Shown here one piece after another: positions 1 through 6,949 of a stretch of 18,539 nucleotides of DNA. The stretch comes from an uncultured Acetatifactor sp. (GTDB lineage: Bacteria > Bacillota > Clostridia > Lachnospirales > Lachnospiraceae). The notes under the pieces were generated by a model. It was not told the origin of the DNA. It did not search any database and saw only the letters and a list, made by a program, of their open reading frames with translations. The stretch covers positions 33,890 to 52,428 of the forward strand of contig CAJTKW010000016.1 of NCBI GenBank assembly GCA_910577035.1, written 5' to 3'. Each line of letters starts with the position of its first letter. Within the stretch, counting starts at the first letter, position 1. The translations under genes were made by a program, and so were the position numbers.

Positions 1-1659
1 ACAGGGCTCAAGATTTACTTCCATACTGCCTGTGACGGCCTTGGACACCTCCACCAGATTCTCCAACAGCCTCTTTAACCTGCCCGACTGCCGCAGAAGT
101 ACCTCCGCGTATTCCTGAATGGCCGCATTTTCCGTCTCTTCCCTGCCGATCAGCTCCGCGTAATTGATGATTGAAGTCAAAGGCGTCTTCAGGTCATGGG
201 ACACATTGCTGATCAGCTCCGTCTTCAGGCGCTCGCTTTTCATCTTTTCTTCCACGGCCCTGGAAACACCCCGGCCTATGCTGTTCAGATTCTCCCCATG
301 CTCCAGAAAAGCCCCTACCATGGGCCTGGTGTCCACCCGGTACTCCTCATGCCCCGCTGCCAGCTCACGGCTTGCCTTCAGCAGCTTTCTGCAGATCAAA
401 GCAAGATAGAGCACCAAGGCAAACAATACCGCCTTTTCCATACACCAGACCAGCCAGCCGCCGCTTCTCATGCGGGTAAAGCGGGAAATACCCAGAATTT
501 CCAGCAGACAGACTGCCATATAAGCGGCGACGGCCGTCCATACCAGCGGAATTCCCCTTATCAGCCGCCACAACGCCCGTACCACCTTCTTCAGGAACCG
601 GGCCGCCCAAAAGATAAGGGTATGCCGCCACAGCTTTCCCAGCTTCAGCCGGATCGCCAGATCCCAGAGAAAGAGCAGCCCCAGCACCAGAATGGCAATC
701 CCCATAGCCGCCGCGGCAGCATAGTATGAAAAGTAATACTGCATCTCCAACACCAACCGCCATACCACATACAGCCCAAACCCCATGCCAAGGATCATCA
801 CATCAAAGGGAATCCCTGTCAGAAGTCCGGGAACGATCCCTTCCCTGCCGTTCTTATGTCCGGCACCGCACAGCAGGAAAATGACACAGGACACCAGCAG
901 CAAAGCGCCGCCTCCACACAGCCAGAAGGCCGCATACCGGAAACGGTATAACAGCTCTATCAGCCAGGCAACCTCTCTTAAATCGTCCTGCTTCTCGAAC
1001 CGGGGATCAAAGAACACTCTGACAATATACGGCACCGCCACCGCCTCTTTTGCCCCGTCTGTTATCGCAGTTCCGCCGAAAGATACCTCAGAAGGATGAA
1101 ACGTTACCAGCACGTCTCCATACATGGACGAATAGAAACCGTTTTCTTCCAATGCCTCCTCGTCCTCATAACTTTTCCAGACAAATACACTGCTGCCCAA
1201 GATCCCCTTATCCTCAGGCTTCAGAATTGCCGCCTCTACATTCTTATCCTCCAGATACCACCGAGCCATCTCCTCTCCGCCATCCCCCAGGGCATCCTTT
1301 AATCTATAGGCAATGGAATTCGCCTGGCTGCTGACAAGTGTACCCTTCAATACCGTATCGAGGCTGTTGAAATACATATTTTCCTCCACCCCGGCATAGA
1401 TGACCACAGCGCCCGCTGCACACATGGCTACGGCAATAAAGATCAGCACAACTGCCATCGCCTTTGCGGCAAAACATCCTCTCAGCCTGAAACGATGTTT
1501 CTGCTCGGCCTTTGCCTGCTCCTGTTCTTTGGCTTCTTCCGTCCCCTCGGCCCTTGCCTGCTCCTGCTCTTTCACTTCTTCCGTCCCCTCGGCCTTTGCC
1601 TGCTCCTGCTCTTTCACTTCTTCCGTCCCCTCGGCCTTTGCCTGCTTTCTTTCCCTCAT
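1..1659 (-). CDS. Sensor histidine kinase, multi-pass membrane type (3' end cut by window edge)
   Basis: The frame is open from an ATG at 1659 to the left edge, giving 553 codons without a stop. The gene lies 2 nt after the response regulator stop, so the two form one operon. Residues 1-52 are a charged cytoplasmic tail containing three copies of a 14-residue Glu/Lys/Gln repeat. A hydrophobic segment follows at about 66-89, then an apparently extracytoplasmic domain of about 150 residues. Further hydrophobic segments lie near 242-266, 279-300, 303-330, 362-385 and 393-415. The dimerisation/phosphoacceptor H-box reads SNVSHDLKTPLTSI, with the phospho-accepting His at residue 488. The ATP-binding domain lies beyond the window. 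By family knowledge it autophosphorylates and passes the phosphate to its partner regulator. The signal cannot be inferred from the sequence. Confidence 0.93.
   Translation of the reverse strand, partial: MRERKQAKAEGTEEVKEQEQAKAEGTEEVKEQEQARAEGTEEAKEQEQAKAEQKHRFRLRGCFAAKAMAVVLIFIAVAMCAAGAVVIYAGVEENMYFNSLDTVLKGTLVSSQANSIAYRLKDALGDGGEEMARWYLEDKNVEAAILKPEDKGILGSSVFVWKSYEDEEALEENGFYSSMYGDVLVTFHPSEVSFGGTAITDGAKEAVAVPYIVRVFFDPRFEKQDDLREVAWLIELLYRFRYAAFWLCGGGALLLVSCVIFLLCGAGHKNGREGIVPGLLTGIPFDVMILGMGFGLYVVWRLVLEMQYYFSYYAAAAAMGIAILVLGLLFLWDLAIRLKLGKLWRHTLIFWAARFLKKVVRALWRLIRGIPLVWTAVAAYMAVCLLEILGISRFTRMRSGGWLVWCMEKAVLFALVLYLALICRKLLKASRELAAGHEEYRVDTRPMVGAFLEHGENLNSIGRGVSRAVEEKMKSERLKTELISNVSHDLKTPLTSIINYAELIGREETENAAIQEYAEVLLRQSGRLKRLLENLVEVSKAVTGSMEVNLEPC
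1515..1640 (-). repeat. Three tandem 42-bp units in the kinase N-terminus
   Basis: Units lie at 1515-1556, 1557-1598 and 1599-1640. The two nearest the start codon are nearly identical, and the third differs at a few bases. Each encodes a 14-residue unit of the form EQEQAKAEGTEEVK, so copy changes would stay in frame. The array ends about a dozen residues before the first membrane segment. Confidence 0.95.
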
Positions 1660-1661
1660 CA

Positions 1662-2357
1662 CTATAGCCTCCCTTTCTCCATCTTATAGCCCTGCCCCCA
1701 GACTACCTTTAAATATCTGGGTTCTGCAGGATTGATCTCCAGCTTCTCCCGCAGATGCCTGATATGTACCGCCACCGTATTTTCACTGCCATAGGGCAGG
1801 TCATTCCAGATCCTCCGATATATTTCCTTCGGCGAAAACACCTGCCCGGGATGCTGCATCAACAGCTTTAAAATATCGTACTCCGTGGGAGTCAGGGATA
1901 CCTCTTCCCCATCCAGTGTCACCCGCTTTTCCCCGTCGTCCAGTTCAATGGCCCCGCACTGCAGGGTGGCCGCAGATATATTTCCTGCCCCCAGCTGCAT
2001 ATATCTGCGCAGCTGTGACCTGCATCTGGCAGCCACTTCTACCGGATGAAAGGGCTTGGTAATATAATCATCCGCTCCCACCGTCAGGCCCAGGATCTTA
2101 TCCGTATCCTCGGATTTTGCCGTCAGAAGGATCACCGGGACATTGCTCTTCTCCCTGATCTTTACCATAGCCTCCATACCGTCCATCTCCGGCATCATAA
2201 TATCCAGCAGCACCAGATGAATGTCATGCTCCTCCACCACCTTCAGGGCTTCTTTCCCGTTATAGGCTTCATACAAGGTATAATTTGCATCATTGAGGTA
2301 AATTTTCAGGGCATTCACAATATCCCTTTCGTCGTCGCAGATTAAAATATTATACAT
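1662..2357 (-). CDS. OmpR/PhoB-family response regulator
   Basis: This is a 231-residue two-domain transcription factor. The N-terminal receiver domain begins MYNILICDDE (acidic pocket DD), has the phospho-acceptor Asp in LVLLDIMMPEMDG, the conserved Thr in ILLTAKSED, and the Lys in DDYITKPF. The C-terminal half is a winged-helix DNA-binding domain (LTPTEYDILKLLMQHPG, then VAVHIRHLREKLE and VWGQGYKM). The open frame extends 11 codons further upstream to 2390. The start at 2357 is preferred because GAGGAG lies 7 nt before it and because the domain starts there in the family. It forms an operon with the kinase just downstream. A direct repeat upstream could mediate autoregulation. The target genes are unknown. 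Confidence 0.95.
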   Translation of the reverse strand: MYNILICDDERDIVNALKIYLNDANYTLYEAYNGKEALKVVEEHDIHLVLLDIMMPEMDGMEAMVKIREKSNVPVILLTAKSEDTDKILGLTVGADDYITKPFHPVEVAARCRSQLRRYMQLGAGNISAATLQCGAIELDDGEKRVTLDGEEVSLTPTEYDILKLLMQHPGQVFSPKEIYRRIWNDLPYGSENTVAVHIRHLREKLEINPAEPRYLKVVWGQGYKMEKGRL

Positions 2358-2426
2358 ACTCCGTCTCCTCGCTGTCATCTTTACTGTCATTTTATCAAAA
2401 TAACTTTTAACAATAAACAGGGAAAT

Positions 2427-2444
2427 TCTTTAAGAACTCTTTAA
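2427..2444 (-). promoter_or_regulatory. Candidate response-regulator operator (11-bp-spaced direct repeat)
   Basis: TCTTTAA-N4-TCTTTAA on the plus strand is a perfect 7-bp direct repeat with an 11-bp period, about 70-87 bp upstream of the response regulator start. OmpR-family regulators commonly bind direct repeats of about this period, so autoregulation is a reasonable inference. A possible extended -10 (TGATAAAAT on the minus strand) lies closer to the gene, but no good -35 accompanies it. Confidence 0.4.
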
Positions 2445-2451
2445 CATACAC

Positions 2452-2493
2452 AAAAAACGGCCGCCAGCCCATCCGGGCCGAAATGCCGTTTTT
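2452..2493 (-). terminator. Intrinsic terminator of the CmpB-like gene (possibly bidirectional)
   Basis: A 9-bp stem (AAAAACGGC / GCCGTTTTT) encloses a second small hairpin (GCCC-ATCC-GGGC). On the minus strand the stem ends in a run of six T. It lies about 50 bp past the stop of the gene ending at 2543 and isolates it from the two-component operon. The same structure ends in five T on the plus strand. Confidence 0.75.
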
Positions 2494-2542
2494 ATTCATT
2501 CCCTTCACTTATCCACTTTCACAAAGGCTTTTCTCCGGGACT

Positions 2543-3592
2543 TCATTCTTCTTCCCTGGCAGCGGCTTCAAGCTCACCTTTCTTCCCTTCCCCCAGGATC
2601 TCTTTCTCTTCCAGGATCTCTTTCCCTTCCAGCTTCTCTTTCCCTTCCAGCTTCTCTTTCCCTTCCAGCTTCTTTTTCCCTTCCAGCTTCTCCTTCAGCT
2701 CTTCCAGAGGCTCCTTATATTCTACCGAAGTCATTCTCGGATTGGATCGGATCAGGCTTTTCAGGAAAAAGTCCCTGAGACTGCTGAGACGCTCATGGCT
2801 TTCTTTATTTACCATATATTTGGCCCGCAGATCCAACAGCTCGCTTTTGACACTCTCAAGGTACTCCCCGGGCCTGGTAAGCACCATATTCTTGATACTC
2901 TCCAGCTTGCCTTCAATGCTCTTCTTCAGCTCGGAAGCAGTGCCCGAGAATTCCTCCCTCTGGTTTCCCCTGCTTCCCCCTGCCGATGACATGATTGCAT
3001 CCAGGCGCTTCTGTATCGCCAGCATTTCCTCCTTCGCCTGCTTCATCCGATCCAGCACGCCGCGGAGATCAATGGCTGCCTTAAAGGACAGGGCAAAGTC
3101 CGCAAATATCCCTGCTGTCAAAACCAGGGTGACGCCGCTGAGCACCTGCCCCGGGATCATCAGCACAATCCGCTCCACCGGGTCATGAATGAACTCCGTC
3201 ATGACAATGGTAATCATACCCCAGGCCAGGCTGGAGCTAAGGCAGATATGTCCCTGGAAATTAAACTTCTGATTAGAATAATCCCAATACCTGACCTTGA
3301 ACAGCGCTTCCATCACAACACCCGTAATGTATTCCAGGACCGTGGCTCCCACTACTCCCGCAAGATAGGTAAATACCACCCGCCAGGGCAGCTCCATCCC
3401 CTGAAACGGCATGGACACCACCAGCATCATGACCGCACCGCTCCCATAGATCGGCAGAAAGGGGCCTCGCATGAATCCCCGGTTTGTGGGCTTCCTGTTC
3501 TTCACGGAAACATAGGCGGACTCAAAGCACCACCCGCCAAAACAATAGAAATAGAATAGAAACAGCCATTGGATCACCGAATACTGATACAT
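2543..3592 (-). CDS. CmpB-like (PF06541-type) membrane protein with EK-rich repeat tail
   Basis: This is a 349-residue protein. The first about 170 residues are hydrophobic, with an estimated four or five membrane segments. They carry the family's conserved features: an aromatic N-terminal helix with WCFES, NRGFMRGPFLPIYGSGA, and a WDYS...FQGHICLSSSLAWG block. This resembles the family annotated as putative ABC-transporter type IV/CmpB, whose function is not established. Residues from about 180 on are soluble and probably coiled coil. The last 50 residues are a Glu/Lys repeat built from GKEKLE units. The start is supported by GGAAGG 6 nt upstream. No convincing promoter was seen in the gap after ylmH, so it may be co-transcribed with it. 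The gene is followed by a clear terminator. Confidence 0.85.
   Translation of the reverse strand: MYQYSVIQWLFLFYFYCFGGWCFESAYVSVKNRKPTNRGFMRGPFLPIYGSGAVMMLVVSMPFQGMELPWRVVFTYLAGVVGATVLEYITGVVMEALFKVRYWDYSNQKFNFQGHICLSSSLAWGMITIVMTEFIHDPVERIVLMIPGQVLSGVTLVLTAGIFADFALSFKAAIDLRGVLDRMKQAKEEMLAIQKRLDAIMSSAGGSRGNQREEFSGTASELKKSIEGKLESIKNMVLTRPGEYLESVKSELLDLRAKYMVNKESHERLSSLRDFFLKSLIRSNPRMTSVEYKEPLEELKEKLEGKKKLEGKEKLEGKEKLEGKEILEEKEILGEGKKGELEAAAREEE
2602..2691 (-). repeat. Five tandem 18-bp units in the CmpB-like C-terminus
   Basis: Units at 2620-2637, 2638-2655, 2656-2673 and 2674-2691 are identical or differ by one base. The unit at 2602-2619 is degenerate. Each encodes six residues (GKEKLE type), so the array preserves frame. 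It lies near the end of a charged, probably helical tail. Confidence 0.93.
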
Positions 3593-3645
3593 AATCTTCC
3601 TTCCTGCCGCCTGAAATGCTTCCCGCCATACTTCCCGTCATGCCC

Positions 3646-3692
3646 GTGCCGCCGGCGCAGGCAGCCGCGGAAATTGCTTCCGCCGGCGGCAC
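3646..3692 (-). repeat. Perfect 12-bp inverted repeat after ylmH
   Basis: Arms GTGCCGCCGGCG (3646-3657) and CGCCGGCGGCAC (3681-3692) are separated by 23 bp and begin 2 bp past the ylmH stop. The stem would be very stable. No T-run follows on the minus strand, so it is more likely an mRNA 3' stabiliser or a partial attenuator than a classical intrinsic terminator. Confidence 0.7.
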
Positions 3693-3694
3693 CG

Positions 3695-4447
3695 CTATCT
3701 GTATACCGCCACATCTATAGCCAGCTTTCCCTTTCTGGTCTCCCTGCTGCCCTCTTCCAGCCGCAGCTTTCCATAGCCCCTGGCATTTACCACATCTCCT
3801 GCCTTCAGGGATCTGGCGTTATTTTCACAGGCCCTGCCGTTTACAAAAACCTTTCCTGCCCGAAACAACTCCAGGCTCTTTTCCCTTGACAGGTTATAAA
3901 CCTTCGCCAGCACTGCATCTGCCCGAACCGACTGCACCTGTATGCTGATTCGTTCCGGCTCTTCCGCAGCCAGATTCCCGGCATCCTCCACCACGGAGCA
4001 TCTCACGCTGGTATGCCTGACCTTGTCCAGATTTTCACAGATAAATCCCGCAACGGAATCCAGGCAAAAAAGATAAGCCTGCTTTTCGCCGGCCCTTATA
4101 TCCCCCAGGGTGCTTCTGTCAATCCCCAGATTCATCAGCGCCCCCAGGAAATCCCTGTGATTCAGATCATCCGCAAACCTGCTGGACAGCGGCACAATGT
4201 GGATGCACACAACGGGAAACGGCACCTCATAACCGCATTTTTCAGCATTTCCGAAGCGGACCATCACCCGGTCCGCCCCTTCACAGCCTCCGTATAAAGC
4301 ATACCCCGCATACTTCAGCCTCGGCTCCTCCTGCCAGAAAACATCCTGTTCCCCCAGCCCCAGGAATCCGGTAAAGGTAAACAGATCCCGGGCAAAGGAG
4401 CGCTCCGCCAGGTCATGAAATCTTTTTCTTAGCTGCTGTTCTTCCAT
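3695..4447 (-). CDS. ylmH: YlmH-like S4-domain RNA-binding protein
   Basis: This 250-residue protein matches the YlmH family in length and layout. It has an N-terminal domain (about 1-80) with a conserved FTGFLGLGEQ stretch and a central domain (about 80-165) with the conserved RDFLGALMNLGIDRSTLGDI block. A C-terminal S4 RNA-binding domain (about 180-240) carries LSREKSLELFRAGKVFVNGR and LKAGDVVNARGYG. YlmH proteins have been linked to ribosome-associated functions in Firmicutes and often lie near cell-division genes. Here the gene instead follows two G3E GTPases. Its ATG overlaps the TAA of the upstream GTPase by one base (TAATG), implying translational coupling. Confidence 0.9.
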   Translation of the reverse strand: MEEQQLRKRFHDLAERSFARDLFTFTGFLGLGEQDVFWQEEPRLKYAGYALYGGCEGADRVMVRFGNAEKCGYEVPFPVVCIHIVPLSSRFADDLNHRDFLGALMNLGIDRSTLGDIRAGEKQAYLFCLDSVAGFICENLDKVRHTSVRCSVVEDAGNLAAEEPERISIQVQSVRADAVLAKVYNLSREKSLELFRAGKVFVNGRACENNARSLKAGDVVNARGYGKLRLEEGSRETRKGKLAIDVAVYR

Positions 4448-5379
4448 TATGTGAAACTGATGACCTCTTCCCTGGGCGCCTTTGTCTTTTCGACGCTTAC
4501 CGCATGCAGGACAGGGCCTTCTCCTTTATAATCTTCAAAGTATTCCTTCGACACGGTAGCCGTCACTTTGACCCATTCTTTCTGTTTCAGGTCTCCGGTT
4601 CCCGCATATTCACAGGCATAGCCTAAAAATGCCATATCCTCCGCACAGCAGGTCATGGCCATACGGCCGGGCACGAAATACCCTTCCGGGAAATTGTCCG
4701 GTTTCAGCACCATTGCCACAAACTGCAGCTTTTTGCCGATATATCTTTCCAAATGGTCCATGGAATCCAGGTACCAGATTCCATAACCATTGTTATCCAA
4801 TACTATGGTCTCCTGCTTCAGGTCAAACGGCAGATCCTCCTCAAAAATCTCGTCAATTTCACCGTCAGAATCCTCAAAGACCACATCCGCTTTGGCATTC
4901 ACGGCCTTCACATTTCTTTTGTAGGTATTCAGCTGATCCCTGACGGTATCACAGCGGTTAAAAATAATCATCTCGGAGCCGCGGATCATCTCCGCCAGCA
5001 GGGAACGCATATTTGTATAATACATGGGGAAAGTGGAGCCGTCAATTATGGTGATCTGCTGCTCGATATTCCAATACCAGGGCAGCTTCGCATTCTTGTA
5101 ATTCCACATACCGTTGTATTCGATAATGATCCTCTCCGGCTTATGCTTCTTCTCCAGCTCGGTCAGCTTCTCCGGCGTAAAGTCTGCTTCCTCCTCCACC
5201 AGCTCCACTTCCGTGCGGCTTCTTTTCAAAAGAGCCTCGTCATATTCATTTTCCCCTTCCTCACACAACAGCAGCAGGGTCTTGCCCTTGATCTGAAAAT
5301 AGGGCTGTGACAGGGTAAAACTGATAAATTCCGTCTTTCCGCTTTCCAGAAAGCCGTTGATCACATATACGGGTTTCAT
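4447..5379 (-). CDS. Divergent G3E (CobW-like) GTPase with a C-terminal TIGR03943/YcgQ-like domain
   Basis: Taking the ATG at 5379 gives 310 residues. The open frame begins at 5403, but AAAGG lies 8 nt before the 5379 ATG, and that start aligns with the paralogue upstream. Walker A is GFLESGKT at residues 9-16, and an NKxD-like NRCD lies at 141-144. The metal-binding CxCC of classical CobW proteins is absent; a CEEGENEYD segment lies in the region after the P-loop. Residues from about 220 on carry FVPGRMAMTCCAED, which resembles the conserved CC motif of TIGR03943/YcgQ-type proteins. This suggests a fusion of a GTPase with a second metal- or thiol-binding domain. The gene begins a few bases after the CobW gene and overlaps ylmH. 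A role in metal trafficking is inferred, not shown. Confidence 0.82.
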   Translation of the reverse strand: MKPVYVINGFLESGKTEFISFTLSQPYFQIKGKTLLLLCEEGENEYDEALLKRSRTEVELVEEEADFTPEKLTELEKKHKPERIIIEYNGMWNYKNAKLPWYWNIEQQITIIDGSTFPMYYTNMRSLLAEMIRGSEMIIFNRCDTVRDQLNTYKRNVKAVNAKADVVFEDSDGEIDEIFEEDLPFDLKQETIVLDNNGYGIWYLDSMDHLERYIGKKLQFVAMVLKPDNFPEGYFVPGRMAMTCCAEDMAFLGYACEYAGTGDLKQKEWVKVTATVSKEYFEDYKGEGPVLHAVSVEKTKAPREEVISFT

Positions 5380-5406
5380 TTCCGTCGCCTTTCTCACAGA
5401 CATTCT

Positions 5407-6690
5407 TTATCGAAACAGTTCCTCCAGCTTATCTTCCTTCAGTCCGGCGCCAATGACGCAGAATTTTCCCGTCACCTCCGGCTTTCCTGCCCTGATGTCA
5501 TGCTCTTCCGGCACATAGTCAAAGTAAATCCAGGTGCCGTCCTCAGCGGGAACCATTCCCTTGGAGCGCAGGATTGCACCGTACTCCCCGCTGTCCAGGG
5601 CCGTCAGGATGCTCTCAATCTTTTCGGCGGTAAACCTGGCAGGCGTCTCCCTGCCCCAGCTTGTAAACACCTCATCCGCATGGTGATGATGGTGGCCGTG
5701 GTGATGCTCATGGCCCTCCTCGCCATGGCAGCAATGCCCGTGCCCGTCATGGTGATGCTCATGGTCCTCCTCGTCATGGCAGCAATGCCCGTGCCCGTCA
5801 TGGTGATGCTCATGGCCTTCCTCGTCATGGCAGCAATGCCCGTGCCCGTCATGCTGATGCTCATGGCCTTCCTCGTCATGGCAGCAATGCCCGTGCCCGT
5901 CATGGTGATGCTCATGGCCTTCCTCGTCATGGCAGCAATGCCCGTGCCCCTCGTCCCCGCCGTCATGATGATGGCCGCAGCAGGAGCCCTCCCCGTCTTC
6001 ATGATGATGCTCGTCCCCGTGGTGGTGATGATGCTCATGCTCGTCTTCATCATGCAGCTGCTCCATCATTTCCCGCATCATTTCGTCCAGGGTATCCGCC
6101 CCCTCAATGGTCTCCAGCACAGCCTTCCCCTCCAGCTGGTCTAAGGGCGTTGTTATAATCGTTGCCTTCTCATTATGCTCACGGACAAGTGCAGCACATT
6201 CATTCAGCTTCTCCTGGCTCACCTTGTCCGTCCTGCTTAAGATAACCGTCCCCGCAAAGGCTATCTGATTGATAAAAAACTCACCGAAATTCTTAATATA
6301 CATTTTCGCCTTGGAAGCGTCCACCACCGCCACGGCGCTGTTTACCTGCACGTCCAGATCCGATGCCACATTCTCCACCGCCTTCAACACATCGGAAAGC
6401 TTGCCCACGCCGGAAGGCTCGATGAGAATCCGCTCCGGAGCATAAGTCTCAATGACCTCCTTCAGCGAAGCCCCAAAGTCTCCCACCAGGGAGCAGCAGA
6501 TACAGCCGGAATTCATTTCCTTAATCTCAATGCCGGCCTCCTTCAGAAAGCCTCCGTCAATGCCGATCTCACCGAATTCGTTTTCAATCAGCACTGTCTT
6601 ACTGCCGTCCATAGCCTCCTTCAGCAGCTTCTTAATCAGGGTCGTCTTTCCCGCCCCTAAAAACCCCGAAAACACATCTATCTTTGTCAT
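5407..6690 (-). CDS. CobW-family metallochaperone GTPase with a large His/Cys-rich insert
   Basis: Residues are numbered from the ATG at 6690 (427 residues). Walker A is GFLGAGKTT (9-17). The family metal-binding motif GCICCS has Cys 63, 65 and 66, ENEFGE lies at about 37, and SRTDK (152-156) is the guanine-specificity motif. Residues about 214-338 are an insert rich in His, Asp, Glu and Cys that contains five 17-residue tandem units. A CobW C-terminal domain (about 340-427) follows. By family knowledge such GTPases deliver zinc or other divalent metals to client proteins; the insert probably binds several metal ions. The frame opens at 6699, but AAAGGA sits 8 nt before the 6690 ATG and directly abuts the 6699 one, so 6690 is preferred. 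It is first in an apparent four-gene unit behind a good promoter. Confidence 0.93.
   Translation of the reverse strand: MTKIDVFSGFLGAGKTTLIKKLLKEAMDGSKTVLIENEFGEIGIDGGFLKEAGIEIKEMNSGCICCSLVGDFGASLKEVIETYAPERILIEPSGVGKLSDVLKAVENVASDLDVQVNSAVAVVDASKAKMYIKNFGEFFINQIAFAGTVILSRTDKVSQEKLNECAALVREHNEKATIITTPLDQLEGKAVLETIEGADTLDEMMREMMEQLHDEDEHEHHHHHGDEHHHEDGEGSCCGHHHDGGDEGHGHCCHDEEGHEHHHDGHGHCCHDEEGHEHQHDGHGHCCHDEEGHEHHHDGHGHCCHDEEDHEHHHDGHGHCCHGEEGHEHHHGHHHHHADEVFTSWGRETPARFTAEKIESILTALDSGEYGAILRSKGMVPAEDGTWIYFDYVPEEHDIRAGKPEVTGKFCVIGAGLKEDKLEELFR
5695..5949 (-). repeat. Five tandem 51-bp units encoding a His/Cys metal-binding array
   Basis: The array encodes five consecutive 17-residue units, each close to GHGHCCHDEEGHEHHHD. 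Single substitutions mark the second (Q for H), fourth (D for G) and fifth copies. Each unit carries two adjacent Cys and six or seven His. The unit is a multiple of three, so copy gain or loss would change metal capacity without a frameshift. Confidence 0.97.
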
Positions 6691-6746
6691 TTTCCTCATC
6701 CTTTCTTACTGTAAATTATGTGAAATTATGAAAACGCTTATTCTCC

Positions 6747-6800
6747 GGAAACCGTCACCGGGAACGCGGCCCGGCAGCACCTTGCCGTTCTCCGGTTTCC
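6747..6800 (-). ncRNA. Candidate structured 5' leader of the CobW operon
   Basis: On the minus strand the predicted transcript starts almost exactly at an 8-bp stem, GGAAACCG (6793-6800) pairing with CGGTTTCC (6747-6754). Inside, CGGCA/TGCCG and CCGGG/CCCGG can each form 5-bp hairpins, but they share bases and so exclude each other. The coding start is about 57 nt further downstream. No riboswitch class known to me fits this sequence. It could be a new regulatory RNA, or the inverted repeat could be a DNA operator. I judged the fold by eye only. Confidence 0.4.
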
Positions 6801-6807
6801 ACAACAC

Positions 6808-6836
6808 ATTATAAACCCTGCTCCTGGAAAACACAA
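6808..6836 (-). promoter_or_regulatory. Sigma-A-type promoter of the CobW operon
   Basis: On the minus strand, TTGTGT (6831-6836), a 17-bp spacer and a perfect TATAAT (6808-6813). Transcription would begin near 6801, about 110 nt upstream of the CobW start codon. Confidence 0.7.
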
Positions 6837-6949
6837 GGACGATTCCTTATTATCTGTGTGATTCGTTGCGGTTCAGCCATCGGTTGAACTGTAACTGTGA
6901 TTCCGCTCCTTCCGGGCAGCGGTTCCACGGCCTGTCTGAGCTCTTACCT

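Noticed and set aside
5695..5949. CRISPR-like array of regularly spaced repeats
   Set aside because: The units are directly adjacent without unique spacers and are read through by the CobW reading frame. It is a coding minisatellite. The same applies to the other five arrays.
5500..6144. Long open frames on the opposite strand and in another frame across the His-rich array
   Set aside because: They are low-complexity shadows (Met/Val/Ala runs) of the 51-bp repeat, with no ribosome binding site or recognisable domain.
6747..6800. Cobalamin or NiCo riboswitch in front of the CobW gene
   Set aside because: The conserved cobalamin-riboswitch core and the NiCo conserved loops, as I remember them, are not present. 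I kept only a generic structured-leader call.
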